Notes under the pieces: model-generated
Seen by the model: only the letters and a program-made list of their open reading frames with translations
Databases searched by the model: none
What the model was told of the DNA's origin: nothing
Translations under genes and position numbers: made by a program
NCBI GenBank assembly: GCA_902786365.1
Contig: CADACD010000008.1
Span: forward strand, 43,525 to 107,524
Origin: an uncultured Lachnospiraceae bacterium
Lineage (GTDB): Bacteria; Bacillota; Clostridia; Lachnospirales; Lachnospiraceae
Length of the DNA stretch: 64,000 bases
Direction: 5' to 3'
Shown here: positions 27,822-39,236 of the stretch, piece after piece
How positions within the stretch are numbered: the first letter of the stretch is position 1
How the letters are laid out: each line of letters starts with the position of its first letter

Positions 27822-28652
27822 GTGATCAGATTAGGAGAGAGACAGACTTTAAAATGTATTAAAAAAGTGGATTTTGGAATATATGTGGGAGAAAATGAAA
27901 ATGAAAAAATTTTACTTCCTAAAAAGCAGGTTAGAAGTGATATTAAAATTGGTGACAAAATAGATGTGTTTGTATATAGAGATTCATCAGATCGCCTGAT
28001 TGCTACTACAAGCCAGCCGTATATCACATTAGGAGAACTTGCGGTACTTGAGGTAAATGCAGTGGGAAAGATTGGTGCATTTCTTGATTGGGGGCTTGAA
28101 AAAGATTTGTTTTTGCCGTTCAAAGAGCAGACATGCAAGGCAGAAGCAGGAAGAGCATACCTTGTATCACTGTATATTGATAAGAGTAACAGGCTTGCGG
28201 CTACCATGAAAGTGCACAAATTTCTTAAAAATGCCAATAAGTACCAAAAAGATGATAATGTAAGTGGAATTATTTATGAATTAAGCAGTGAACTTGGTGC
28301 ATTTGTTGCAGTCGAAAATGAATATTATGGATTGATTCCTAATAAGGAAATTCACACAAAATTAGCAGTGGGCGATGTTGTGAATGCAAGGGTTACTGAG
28401 GTAAGAACAGATGGAAAACTCAATTTAAGCTTAAATAAGAAAGCTTATATGCAGATGGATGAAGACTGTGTGAAAATACTGAAAGTAATAGAAGAGTACG
28501 AAGGGGTGCTTCCTTATGGCGAAAAAGTATCACCGGAGATAATAGCAAGAGATTTCGGATTAAGTAAAAATGCATTTAAACGGGCGATTGGAAGATTATA
28601 TAAAGCAAGAAAGATTGACATAGAAGAAAAAAGTATTAGAATAATTAAATAG
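27822..28652 (+). CDS. CvfB-like S1 RNA-binding protein
   Basis: About 276 residues. The order matches the CvfB/YitL family: an N-terminal S1-like domain (LGERQTLKCIKKVDFGIYV), a second (ITLGELAVLEVNAVGKIGAFL), a third S1 domain (VSGIIYELSSELGAFVAVE), and a C-terminal winged helix (EKVSPEIIARDFGLSKNAFKRAIGRLYKA). Family members bind RNA and affect virulence gene expression in staphylococci; the role here is inferred. GTG 27822 is preferred to ATG 27816, because GGAGG (27810-27814) would be one base from the ATG but seven from the GTG. Confidence 0.85.
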   Translation: MIRLGERQTLKCIKKVDFGIYVGENENEKILLPKKQVRSDIKIGDKIDVFVYRDSSDRLIATTSQPYITLGELAVLEVNAVGKIGAFLDWGLEKDLFLPFKEQTCKAEAGRAYLVSLYIDKSNRLAATMKVHKFLKNANKYQKDDNVSGIIYELSSELGAFVAVENEYYGLIPNKEIHTKLAVGDVVNARVTEVRTDGKLNLSLNKKAYMQMDEDCVKILKVIEEYEGVLPYGEKVSPEIIARDFGLSKNAFKRAIGRLYKARKIDIEEKSIRIIK

Positions 28653-28841
28653 TATGAGGTTAGGGGTAAAAGGCCGTGCATTTCATGCTTATACAGTTCA
28701 TGCTTGCATGGAAAAAGTATAATCTTTTTGACCAAAACATCATATTATAGCATAAATGGCTGACAAGATAAATATAATAAAATATGGAAGGATATGCAGC
28801 AAACGGCTATCAGCCGGCCAACATACTGCAGGGTGATTTGA

Positions 28842-29216
28842 ATGAAAAAAATAATTAGTACAGACAAGGCTCCGGCGGCAATAGGACCATATTCACAGGC
28901 GATTGAAGTGAATGGAATGGTTTATACATCAGGAGTGATTCCGGTAGTACCTTCGACAGGAGAGATACCTGAGGGTATAGAGGCCCAGGCAGATCAGGCA
29001 ATAGGAAATATGTGTGAGCTTTTAAAGGCAGCAGGAACAAATGCTGATAATGTGGTAAAGACAACTGTATTTATCAAGAATATGGATGATTTTTCAAAGA
29101 TTAATGAAATTTATTCAAAATATTTTACAGAGAACTGCCCGGCACGTTCATGTGTAGAGGTTGCAAGACTTCCTAAAGATGTTCTTATTGAAATTGAAGC
29201 AATTGCGATTAAATAA
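28842..29216 (+). CDS. ridA: RidA family reactive intermediate deaminase
   Basis: 124 residues, full family length. It begins IISTDKAPAAIGPYSQAIEV and ends CVEVARLPKDVLIEIEAIAI, which hold the conserved Arg and Glu of RidA. The enzyme hydrolyses reactive enamines and imines released by PLP enzymes in the cytoplasm. The start follows a weak AGGGTGATTTG site. A short gap leads to the CPBP gene, but no functional link is evident. Confidence 0.92.
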   Translation: MKKIISTDKAPAAIGPYSQAIEVNGMVYTSGVIPVVPSTGEIPEGIEAQADQAIGNMCELLKAAGTNADNVVKTTVFIKNMDDFSKINEIYSKYFTENCPARSCVEVARLPKDVLIEIEAIAIK

Positions 29217-29240
29217 AATGTATCATGCAAAAGGAGAATT

Positions 29241-30341
29241 ATGACAAAGGCAAGAAAAACAAATCTGTTCTTTTTAGGGGTACTGGCGTTTTATTTGCTG
29301 GTGTGTACTTGCATTTTACCTATTATTCCGAATCGATATCTTAACGAAAGCAGTCTCACAGTTTTATCGCAAGGGTTGATTTTGTTTCCGGGAGTCGTAT
29401 ATGTTATTGCAAATAATGGAAAACCGTTAAATGAGATTGGAATAAAAAGACTTGGAGCGGGCAATGTCTTTTTGATTATGATATATGCGTTGCTATTAGT
29501 TCCTCTAATAAGTTTTGTGAATAGCTTTTCAATGTTGTTTGCTAAAAATTACATTGTTGGACATCTTGACAGCATGAGTAGTAATCCCTTTTGGCTTAAT
29601 TTGATTATTGTAGCAGTTATGCCGGCTTTTGTAGAAGAGTTTACATTCAGAGGAATTATCTATACAGGTTATAGAAATAGTACAATTAAAAGGGCAGTAG
29701 CAGGGAGTGCTGTACTCTTTGGAGCGTTCCATATGAACGTGAACCAGTTTTGTTATGCTGTGGTTATGGGAATATTTTTCGCACTTTTGTACGAGGCTAC
29801 AGGAAGTATCTATGCATCGATGGTAGCACATTTTACATTTAATGCGAATACTCTTGTATTAGAAGAGATTACAAATGCTTCTTTGAATTATATTAAAAAA
29901 ATGGCAGAAACGGATCCAGAATATGAAAAATTAGCGGAAGAATTAATAAATTCAGAATCTCAGTCATCAATCACTGATTATTCTCTGGCTGAAAAGATAG
30001 CAACATTAAGGTCCCTTTTTATAGTGGCAATTATTACAACGGCGCTTGCTGTTCTGCTTCTGGTATTCATTGCTAAAAGATGTAACAGAAAAGAGCATTT
30101 GAGCAGAGTTCTTTCAGCGTTGTCTGGAAGCAGTAGAAAAGAAGTAGCCACTCAAAACAATGAAGCCACCGGTTTTGACAACAGGGTACTCAGCAATCAG
30201 GAGTATCAGAAGAAAAAAGACCATGACAAAGAGGGATATTACATTAAACAGGGATATAATGGCTCAGAAGAATATGGCGGTAAAATAGCAGATAAAGTTT
30301 TTATTATTGGCATTATATTATGCGTTTGCTGTATGCTATGA
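29241..30341 (+). CDS. CPBP-family intramembrane metalloprotease
   Basis: 366 residues with about seven membrane helices. The Abi/CPBP motifs are present: EEFTFRGIIYTG (the EExxxR motif) and FGAFHMNVNQF with the conserved His, followed by GSIYASMVAHFTFN with another. The segment from about residue 280 to the last helix is soluble and poorly conserved. Relatives cleave prenylated proteins or process peptides and some give bacteriocin immunity; no bacteriocin gene is nearby. The start is ATG 29241 with AAGGAGAA before it. Confidence 0.88.
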   Translation: MTKARKTNLFFLGVLAFYLLVCTCILPIIPNRYLNESSLTVLSQGLILFPGVVYVIANNGKPLNEIGIKRLGAGNVFLIMIYALLLVPLISFVNSFSMLFAKNYIVGHLDSMSSNPFWLNLIIVAVMPAFVEEFTFRGIIYTGYRNSTIKRAVAGSAVLFGAFHMNVNQFCYAVVMGIFFALLYEATGSIYASMVAHFTFNANTLVLEEITNASLNYIKKMAETDPEYEKLAEELINSESQSSITDYSLAEKIATLRSLFIVAIITTALAVLLLVFIAKRCNRKEHLSRVLSALSGSSRKEVATQNNEATGFDNRVLSNQEYQKKKDHDKEGYYIKQGYNGSEEYGGKIADKVFIIGIILCVCCML

Positions 30342-30601
30342 GTCTAAATTATGTTACTATTCCGAAATATATAAAAAACGTGAAAAATTATGCCAAAACT
30401 ATTGTGTTACTGTAATGAAAAAAGGCTGTAAATATCTGAAACCTTGGTTAAATTAATGGAAAAAAACAAAAATTATGCAAATGTACCAAAACATAAATTT
30501 TGTTTTCAGCACTTTAGTCAATGGTATTTTTTAAGAAAATGTTATACAATTAAAAAAGCAAATTTAAAAATAAATATATTTATATATAGGAGGATTATTA
30601 A

Positions 30602-31714
30602 ATGGCTAGTTTATCATTAAAAAACATCAATAAGGTATATCCTAATGGGTTTGTTGCTGTAAAAGACTTTAATCTTGAAATTCAGGACAGAGAGTTTATT
30701 ATTTTTGTTGGTCCTTCAGGTTGTGGTAAGTCTACTACACTTCGTATGATTGCAGGTCTTGAAGATATTTCAGGTGGTGAGTTATACATAGGTGACAGAC
30801 TTGTTAATGATGTAGAGCCTAAGGATAGAGATATTGCGATGGTTTTCCAGAACTATGCTTTGTATCCGCATATGACAGTATTTGACAACATGGCATTTGG
30901 TCTTAAGTTGAGAAAGACACCTAAAGATCAGATAGACAAACTTGTACATGAGGCTGCAAGAATTCTTGATATTGAGCACTTACTTGATCGTAAACCAAAG
31001 GCTCTATCAGGTGGTCAGAGACAGCGTGTTGCCATGGGACGTGCTATTGTTCGTAACCCTAAAGTATTCCTTATGGACGAGCCTTTATCAAACCTTGACG
31101 CTAAACTTAGAGTACAGATGAGAATTGAGATTTCTAAGTTACATCAGAGACTTGAGACTACTATCATCTACGTTACACATGACCAGACAGAGGCTATGAC
31201 ACTTGGTACAAGAATCGTAGTTATGAAGGATGGTATTGCACAGCAGGTTGATACACCGAAGAATCTTTATGATAATCCGGTTAACTTATTTGTTGCAGGA
31301 TTCATGGGTTCACCACAGATGAACTTTATCGATGCTCAGGTTACACAGTCAGGTTCTGATATATTGTTACTGTTTGGTTCTAATTCAATAAGAGTTCCTG
31401 ATTCAAAAGCAAGAGCACTTATCGATGGTAATTATATCGACAGAACAGTTGTAATGGGTATCAGACCAGAGGATATCCATGATGAGCAGGTATTCGTAGA
31501 TTCAAGACCGGACAGTGTGATTGATGTTACAATCAGATTATACGAAATGCTTGGTGCAGAAGTATTCTTGTATTTTGATATTGACCAGTTTAACTGTACA
31601 GCAAGAGTTAATCCTCGTACAACAGCAAGACCTGGTGATACAATCAGAATGGCTCTCGATACAGCTAAGTTACATATATTTGATAAAGATACACAGCAGG
31701 TTATCACAAACTAA
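30602..31714 (+). CDS. msmX: MsmX/UgpC-type sugar ABC transporter ATPase
   Basis: 370 residues. Walker [11 protein letters not shown] loop [16 protein letters not shown], signature [14 protein letters not shown], Walker [14 protein letters not shown] and switch His VTHDQTEAM are all intact. A C-terminal regulatory domain (TOBE type, [19 protein letters not shown]) identifies the MalK/UgpC/MsmX class. No permease or binding protein is adjacent. As for MsmX of Bacillus, it may serve several sugar importers encoded elsewhere. AGGAGG lies just upstream of ATG 30602. Confidence 0.9.
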   Translation: MASLSLKNINKVYPNGFVAVKDFNLEIQDREFIIFVGPSGCGKSTTLRMIAGLEDISGGELYIGDRLVNDVEPKDRDIAMVFQNYALYPHMTVFDNMAFGLKLRKTPKDQIDKLVHEAARILDIEHLLDRKPKALSGGQRQRVAMGRAIVRNPKVFLMDEPLSNLDAKLRVQMRIEISKLHQRLETTIIYVTHDQTEAMTLGTRIVVMKDGIAQQVDTPKNLYDNPVNLFVAGFMGSPQMNFIDAQVTQSGSDILLLFGSNSIRVPDSKARALIDGNYIDRTVVMGIRPEDIHDEQVFVDSRPDSVIDVTIRLYEMLGAEVFLYFDIDQFNCTARVNPRTTARPGDTIRMALDTAKLHIFDKDTQQVITN

Positions 31715-31834
31715 TTGATTTGCATATAGAAGTCAATTTGATAAAGAATTTGGAATACAGTAATTGAATTGATTGATAACAAATAATGAATCAAAGACTT
31801 ATTATTTGTCAAATGTGAAAATTAAATGAATTTT

Positions 31835-31872
31835 AAGAGAAAATGCATAAAAATTATGCATTTTCTCTTTTA
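31835..31872 (+). terminator. terminator after msmX
   Basis: AAGAGAAAATGCATAA and TTATGCATTTTCTCTT form a 16-pair stem around three As, followed by a T-rich stretch. Confidence 0.8.
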
Positions 31873-31932
31873 TTTTTTAAAGAAATGCGTTAATATAAAA
31901 GGAAGATAATACAGTAAATGGGAGTGAAGCAA

Positions 31933-33021
31933 ATGATATCAAATCAAATTCTTCTTAGTACAATAGAAGGACTTAAGAGTATAACAAGAATTAACATGTG
32001 TGTCATGGATACAGAAGGGAATGTGCTTGCATCAACATTTCCTGAGGCAGAGAAATATGAAGAGGCTGTAGTTGCTTTTGTTGAATCACAGGCAGACAGC
32101 CAGGTAGTTTCAAATTTTCAGTTTTTTAAAGTGAGTGAGGATAATCAGCTTGAATATATTCTTCTTGCAGAGGGTTCAAGTGATGATGTATATATGGTTG
32201 GAAAGATGGCAGCATTCCAGATAAAGAATTTGTTAGTGGCTTACAAAGAAAGATATGACAAGGACAATTTTATAAAGAATCTGTTGCTTGATAATATGCT
32301 TCTTGTGGATATCTATTCAAGGGCAAAGAAACTCCATATAGATACAGATGTCAAACGTATCGTATTTATTGTGGAAGCCGTGCATGATAAAGACAATAAT
32401 GTTTTGGAGACTATCAGAAGTATGTTTACGGGAAAACCAAAAGATTTCATCACGGCAGTAGATGAAAAGAGTATCATTATTGTAAAAGAGGTTGAACAGG
32501 ATCAGACATATGTGGATTTAGAAAAGCTTGCCAATACTCTTCTGGATATGCTTAACACAGAAGCGATGGCATCGGTAGATATTGCGTTTGGAACAATTAT
32601 CAATGATATCAAAGAAGTCTCACGTTCATACAAGGAAGCAAAATTAGCCTTGGATGTTGGCAAAATTTTCTACAGTGATAAGCATGTAATGGCATATAAT
32701 GGACTTGGAATAGGAAGGCTTATTTATCAGTTACCGCTTCCGTTATGTAAAATGTTTATCAAAGAAATATTTGATGCAAAATCACCGGATGAATTTGATG
32801 AAGAGACACTTATTACAATTAACAAATTTTTTGAGAACAGCTTGAATGTTTCTGAAACATCAAGACAGTTATATATCCACAGAAATACATTAGTATACAG
32901 ATTGGATAAACTGCAAAAGCTTACAAACCTTGATCTTCGTGTATTTGATGATGCAATTACATTTAAGATTGCTCTTATGGTTGTTAAATATATGAAATAT
33001 ATGGAAACTATGGACTATTAA
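31933..33021 (+). CDS. CdaR/PucR-type transcriptional regulator
   Basis: About 362 residues. The N-terminal ~130 residues resemble a CdaR sugar-diacid recognition domain (ILLSTIEGLKSITRINMCVM). A GGDEF-like middle domain follows, then a PucR C-terminal helix-turn-helix (NVSETSRQLYIHRNTLVYRL). ATG 31933, with GGAGTG eight bases upstream, is preferred to ATG 31918. It lies directly downstream of msmX but behind a terminator. Control of sugar uptake genes is possible, but the ligand and targets are not visible. Confidence 0.85.
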   Translation: MISNQILLSTIEGLKSITRINMCVMDTEGNVLASTFPEAEKYEEAVVAFVESQADSQVVSNFQFFKVSEDNQLEYILLAEGSSDDVYMVGKMAAFQIKNLLVAYKERYDKDNFIKNLLLDNMLLVDIYSRAKKLHIDTDVKRIVFIVEAVHDKDNNVLETIRSMFTGKPKDFITAVDEKSIIIVKEVEQDQTYVDLEKLANTLLDMLNTEAMASVDIAFGTIINDIKEVSRSYKEAKLALDVGKIFYSDKHVMAYNGLGIGRLIYQLPLPLCKMFIKEIFDAKSPDEFDEETLITINKFFENSLNVSETSRQLYIHRNTLVYRLDKLQKLTNLDLRVFDDAITFKIALMVVKYMKYMETMDY

Positions 33022-33087
33022 AAGAGTTTGTAGTAAAATTATGTGTGTTTTTTACTAGAAAGTGTATAGGAGAGCGGAGGAACACAG

Positions 33088-33774
33088 ATGATAGTTTTAG
33101 AAGATGTCAGTAAATCATATTCTACAGGTTCACCAGCCATTAAAAATATAAGCTTGAAAATTGAAGAAGGTGAATTTGTATTTATTGTTGGTAACAGTGG
33201 TTCCGGTAAATCGACACTGATTAAGCTGCTGTTAAAAGAATTAGAACCAACAAGTGGAAAGATATTTGTCAATGGCAAGTATTTGAATACAATTAAGAGA
33301 AGAAAGATACCTGAACACAGACGAGGCATTGGTGTAGTATTTCAGGATTTCAGACTTTTAAAAGATAGAAATGTATATGATAATATTGCATTTGCACAAC
33401 GTGTTGTAGAGACACCTGTTAAGGAAATCAAGAGGCGGGTGCCGGCAATGCTTGCATTAGTGGGGCTTGCTGAAAAATACCGTTCATTTCCTAAGGAATT
33501 ATCAGGTGGCGAGCAGCAGAGAGTGGCACTGGCAAGAGCTCTTGTCAATAATCCGACCATTCTTTTGGCAGATGAGCCTACCGGAAATCTTGATCCGAAA
33601 AATTCATGGGAAATTATGAAGCTTTTGGAAGAGATTAATAAACGAGGGACAACAGTAGTGGTTGTTACACATAACAGGGAAATCGTTGATGCAATGAATA
33701 AACGTGTTATTACTATGCATAAGGGCGTAATATTAAGTGACGAGAAAAAAGGTGAATATTCATATGAAAATTAA
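33088..33774 (+). CDS. ftsE: cell division ATP-binding protein FtsE
   Basis: 228 residues. Walker A GNSGSGKST, Q loop VVFQDFRLL, signature LSGGEQQRVALARA, Walker B ILLADEPTGNLDP and His VTHNREIV are complete. FtsE is the ATPase that drives FtsX to switch on extracellular peptidoglycan hydrolases at division. It overlaps ftsX by 11 bases, and the two coiled-coil hydrolases that follow are the expected partners. Confidence 0.95.
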   Translation: MIVLEDVSKSYSTGSPAIKNISLKIEEGEFVFIVGNSGSGKSTLIKLLLKELEPTSGKIFVNGKYLNTIKRRKIPEHRRGIGVVFQDFRLLKDRNVYDNIAFAQRVVETPVKEIKRRVPAMLALVGLAEKYRSFPKELSGGEQQRVALARALVNNPTILLADEPTGNLDPKNSWEIMKLLEEINKRGTTVVVVTHNREIVDAMNKRVITMHKGVILSDEKKGEYSYEN

Positions 33775-34672
33775 TACATTAGCCTATAGTTGCGGACAAG
33801 GCATTAAAAACATAAGAAGAAACAAGTTATTTTCACTTGCTTCTGTAGGAACAATTACAGCATGTATATTTTTGATTGGATTATTTTATATCATTATAGC
33901 AAATTTTCAGTATCTTGTGAAAGAGGCAGAAGACTCTGTGTGTATCACTGTGTTTTTTGATGATGATATTACAGATAAAAGAATTACAGAGATAGGTGAG
34001 CAGATTGAGAAAAGAGAAGAGGTATCGGAGGTTAAGTATACCTCGGGAGATGAAGCATGGGAGGATTATAAAGAGAGATATTTTGCAGAAGAACCTGATT
34101 TGGCAGAGGGATTCAGGGATGACAATCCTTTAGCGGGATCTTCTAATTATGAGATATATTTAAATGATCTTAAGAAGCAGGATGCATTTGTTGCTTATTT
34201 AAAGACAATCAGTGGAATCAGAAAGGTAAATTACTCTGAGAATACAGCGAATACATTGAACGATTTTGCGAAAGTTGTGGGATATGTATCTGTTACAATT
34301 ATTGTTATTTTGTTTGCAGTTGGAATTTTCCTGATAAGCAATACGGTAATGATAGGAATTACGGTAAGAAAAGAAGAAATACGAATCATGAAGCTGATTG
34401 GTGCAACGGATGTGTTTGTAAGACTTCCGTTTATCATTGAAGGTGTGGTAATAGGATTGATTGGGGCAATATTGCCTGTCATTGCCTTGATATTCATATA
34501 CCAGAAGGTTATTGTGTATTTGATGACACAGTTCCAGTCGTTTACAAGTATAGTGACATTTATAAGTTCAAGGCAGATATTCTCAGTTGTTGTGCCTATG
34601 GCGCTGACTATAGGTGCAGGCATAGGATTAATTGGAAGTAAAATTACTATAAGAAAACATTTGAAAGTATAG
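33764..34672 (+). CDS. ftsX: cell division permease-like protein FtsX
   Basis: About 302 residues. One membrane helix at the N-terminus (LASVGTITACIFLIGLFYII), a large extracellular loop (residues ~45-165) that in relatives binds the coiled coil of EnvC, PcsB or CwlO, and three C-terminal helices. It begins SCGQGIKNIRRNKLFS, typical of FtsX. ATG 33764, with AAGGTG upstream, is preferred over ATG 33737 inside ftsE. It carries no ATPase motif and depends on FtsE. Confidence 0.94.
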   Translation: MKINTLAYSCGQGIKNIRRNKLFSLASVGTITACIFLIGLFYIIIANFQYLVKEAEDSVCITVFFDDDITDKRITEIGEQIEKREEVSEVKYTSGDEAWEDYKERYFAEEPDLAEGFRDDNPLAGSSNYEIYLNDLKKQDAFVAYLKTISGIRKVNYSENTANTLNDFAKVVGYVSVTIIVILFAVGIFLISNTVMIGITVRKEEIRIMKLIGATDVFVRLPFIIEGVVIGLIGAILPVIALIFIYQKVIVYLMTQFQSFTSIVTFISSRQIFSVVVPMALTIGAGIGLIGSKITIRKHLKV

Positions 34673-34778
34673 GATGTTGAAATAAAAGTATTTCCCAAAT
34701 AAAAAAGCAGGGGATCAGACGGATATGTGCAGTCTGACGGGAACATGTAGGAATATAGTATTGGAGAATGATGAAATT

Positions 34779-35966
34779 TTGAGAAAAAGACTAGTTACTA
34801 TTGCAGGTATGATAGTATCAGCAGTGATGGTTATTTCTATGGCAGAACCGCTTAAAGCTACAAGCATACAGGAAGAACAGAATAAACAGGAACAACTGCA
34901 CGAAGAAATTGAAAATGCGCAGCAGATTCTTGAAGAACTGGATAAGCTTAAGGAAGACACCAATACATACATAGCTGAAATGGATTTGAAAATGGAGCAG
35001 CTGACAAGTTACATTGTTGAGTTGAATACACAAATTGAAGCCAAAGTAAAAGAGATTAAAGAGCTCAATGAAGAACTTTTAAGCCAGCAGAAAGATATTG
35101 ATTCACAATATGATGCAATGAAAAAAAGAATCAAATTTTTGTATGAAAATGGTCAGACAGAATATATTGATATGATTTTTAATTCAGGCGATATGAGTGA
35201 ACTTTTGAATAAAGCAGAATATCTTTCCAAAATCACAGAATATGACAGAAATATGCTTGATAAACTCAAAAAGACAAAAGAATTAATAGAGTATACAAAG
35301 AATACATTAGAAAATGAAAAAAACAGTTTATCAAATCTAAAAGATGAAGCCCAAAAAGAGCAGGCTGAAATTGAAATATTGGTAGAGGCAAAAGCACAAT
35401 TATTGTTGGAAACAGAGGAAAAGATAGAATCGACACAGACAGATTTAGAGACTATGGAAGGCCAGCTTGCGGCATCTATTGCGATTGAGCAAGAGCTTCA
35501 AGAACAGGAGAGACTGCTCAAACAATGGGCAGCGAGTGAAGAATACAGCAGTCTGCTGACATCAGGCTATAATGGGGAAAAGTTCAGATGGCCGCTTAAG
35601 GGGTATTATAGTATATCATCAGGATTTGTACACAGGATAAATCCTGTGACGAATCAACCGGAGAATCATTCGGGAATCGATATTCCCGCACCGGCAGGGA
35701 CACCGATAAGTGCAGCAGCAGATGGTGTGGTTGCATGGGCGTACAGAAGTGGAAGTGCGGGAAACTGGGTAGGAATTGATCATGGCAATGGTGTCATGAC
35801 AGTATATATGCATATGTCGGGATTTAACTGCGAAGCAGGTGATGTAGTGAAAACCGGAGATACGATAGGATTTGTGGGCTCAACAGGTCAGTCAACGGGA
35901 AATCATTTGCATTTCAGTGTCAGAATTGATGGTGTATATGTAAATCCAATCAATTTCTTAGGATAA
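34779..35966 (+). CDS. coiled-coil M23 murein hydrolase, FtsEX partner (copy 1)
   Basis: About 395 residues. A signal peptide (LVTIAGMIVSAVMVISMAEP) is followed by a long coiled coil (residues ~25-250) and a C-terminal LytM/M23 domain. Zinc ligands are seen in NHSGIDIPAPAG (HxxxD) and GNHLHFSV (HxH). The design matches EnvC/NlpD and firmicute FtsEX-activated hydrolases. The TTG start is chosen because the next gene starts identically (TTG AGA AAA); an ATG at 34725 is also in frame. The linker between coiled coil and catalytic domain is short, unlike in copy 2. Confidence 0.88.
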   Translation: MRKRLVTIAGMIVSAVMVISMAEPLKATSIQEEQNKQEQLHEEIENAQQILEELDKLKEDTNTYIAEMDLKMEQLTSYIVELNTQIEAKVKEIKELNEELLSQQKDIDSQYDAMKKRIKFLYENGQTEYIDMIFNSGDMSELLNKAEYLSKITEYDRNMLDKLKKTKELIEYTKNTLENEKNSLSNLKDEAQKEQAEIEILVEAKAQLLLETEEKIESTQTDLETMEGQLAASIAIEQELQEQERLLKQWAASEEYSSLLTSGYNGEKFRWPLKGYYSISSGFVHRINPVTNQPENHSGIDIPAPAGTPISAAADGVVAWAYRSGSAGNWVGIDHGNGVMTVYMHMSGFNCEAGDVVKTGDTIGFVGSTGQSTGNHLHFSVRIDGVYVNPINFLG

Positions 35967-36003
35967 AAAGCAGCAGAAGAGCAATTATATGAGGAGGTAC
36001 ATT

Positions 36004-37461
36004 TTGAGAAAAAAAATATTATCAATTGCATGTATGTTATTGTCAGCAACGATGATTATAGGAATCGCACAGCCTTTGAAGGCGACTAGTCTTGAGGATG
36101 CTGCTGCGGGGATTGAAGAGGAAAAAAATAAACAGACTGAACTCAAAAATGGTATTGAAGATGCAGAACAGATTCTAAAGGATCTTGAACAGTTAAAAAG
36201 CGATACTACGATTTACATCTCGGCATTAGATGATAAAATGTCGAGCATTACAGACTATATTATTGATTTAAATACTCAGATTGATGCAAAACAATCTGAA
36301 ATAGAAAGTATTAATGAAACACTTTCGGAACAGCAAAAGGATATAGAATCACAATATGAGTCCATGAAAAAGCGTATCAAATTTTTATATGAAAATGGGC
36401 AGTTAGAATATATTGATATGATTTTAAATTCGGGTAATATAAGCGAGTTGCTGAATAAAGCAGAATATCTTTCTAAAATTACAGAATATGATAGGAATAT
36501 GCTTAATAAACTGAAAGAGACAAAAGAGAAGATAGAAGTTACAAAAGGTACTCTTGAACAGGAAAAGACCAATCTGAACAACCTCAAATTAGAGGCAGAG
36601 AATGAGCAGGAGGAAGTTGAGAAACTGGTAGAGGCAAAAGCAGAGGTATTAAGAGAGACAAATGCAAAGATAGACAGCACACAGTCAGAACTTGACACCA
36701 TGGAAGGAGAATTGGCGGCTTCTGAGGCTATCGAAGCAGAGCTTGTGGAACTTGAGAAAAATCTGGAAGAACAATTAAGACTGGAAGAAGAGAAGAGATT
36801 AGAAGAACAGCGCCGATTGGAAGAGCAGCAGAGACTGGAAGAGGAAAGAAAGTTAGAAGAACAGCGAAAACGTGAAGAAGAAAGTAAGGCAGCACAGAAA
36901 GAAGAGGATGACAAGCAATTAAATAGTCAGACAGACAATAGCGGTTCTGATAATTCCAACTCAGGAGGCAGCACCGGTAATACAGCAAACACAGACAGTG
37001 GGAATAATAACACAGGAAATGCTACAGATAACTCAAAGGCTAACACAGGAAGTGATACAAATACTTCAAGTGGGAAATTTTCATGGCCACTGCCGGGATA
37101 TTATTATATTTCATCAGGATTTATACACAGAATTAATCCTGTTACTGGATTAGCAGAAAATCATTCTGGAATTGATATTCCTGCACCAGCTGGAACTTAT
37201 GTGCATGCTGCCGGAAGTGGAACAGTTGCGTGGGCATACAGAAGTGCTTCGGCAGGAAATTGGATAGGTATATATCACGGTGATGGTATATATACTGTAT
37301 ATATGCATATGTCAGGTTTTAATTGCTCTGAAGGAGATTATGTTAATACAGGAGATGTCATTGGCTTTGTAGGTTCAACAGGCCAGTCAACAGGAAACCA
37401 TCTGCATTTTAGTGTCAGAGTAAATGGTTCTTATGTCGATCCTAATGGTTATCTTAAATAA
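36004..37461 (+). CDS. coiled-coil M23 murein hydrolase, FtsEX partner (copy 2)
   Basis: About 485 residues, a clear paralogue of the gene before it. The signal peptide, the coiled coil with KKRIKFLYENGQ and KAEYLSKITEYDRN, and the M23 domain (NHSGIDIPAPAG, GNHLHFSV) are shared. It differs by a charged Glu/Arg/Leu block (about residues 255-300) and a long Ser/Thr/Asn/Gly linker (about 305-355) before the catalytic domain. This would let the enzyme reach further into the wall. The TTG start at 36004 has AGGAGG six bases upstream, which is decisive. Confidence 0.9.
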   Translation: MRKKILSIACMLLSATMIIGIAQPLKATSLEDAAAGIEEEKNKQTELKNGIEDAEQILKDLEQLKSDTTIYISALDDKMSSITDYIIDLNTQIDAKQSEIESINETLSEQQKDIESQYESMKKRIKFLYENGQLEYIDMILNSGNISELLNKAEYLSKITEYDRNMLNKLKETKEKIEVTKGTLEQEKTNLNNLKLEAENEQEEVEKLVEAKAEVLRETNAKIDSTQSELDTMEGELAASEAIEAELVELEKNLEEQLRLEEEKRLEEQRRLEEQQRLEEERKLEEQRKREEESKAAQKEEDDKQLNSQTDNSGSDNSNSGGSTGNTANTDSGNNNTGNATDNSKANTGSDTNTSSGKFSWPLPGYYYISSGFIHRINPVTGLAENHSGIDIPAPAGTYVHAAGSGTVAWAYRSASAGNWIGIYHGDGIYTVYMHMSGFNCSEGDYVNTGDVIGFVGSTGQSTGNHLHFSVRVNGSYVDPNGYLK

Positions 37462-37485
37462 TTGCAGAAATGGAGATTATTTATA

Positions 37486-38979
<1,494 letters not shown>

Positions 38980-39045
38980 TTTATATAAACGAATTAATTA
39001 TTGTTCAGTTAATAGCTTTCTAAAAGGTTAGTAAAGAGATTTAAG

Positions 39046-39079
39046 TGGCTTACAAAAATAGAGGTTTTTGTAAGCCATT
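39046..39079 (+). terminator. hairpin terminator between ctpA and uvrB
   Basis: TGGCTTACAAAAA, a TAGAGG loop, TTTTTGTAAGCCA. The T tract after it is weak, so it could be inefficient. Confidence 0.5.
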
Positions 39080-39236
39080 ATTTGCTTTATAGAAAAAACA
39101 GAAAAAAACAATAAATATATTGGATTTTTTTTATAAAGTGTGATATGCTATGCAGTATACGAAAATATGTTCGGTGTATCATAATATTTATGAAGTTGAA
39201 AAAAATATGATAACAGATTACAGATAGGAGGATGTC

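Noticed and set aside
36276-36914. Long Ser/Phe-rich minus-strand frame
   Set aside because: It is the complement of the Glu/Lys/Leu coiled coil of the M23 hydrolase; there is no ribosome site and its composition is explained by the sense strand.
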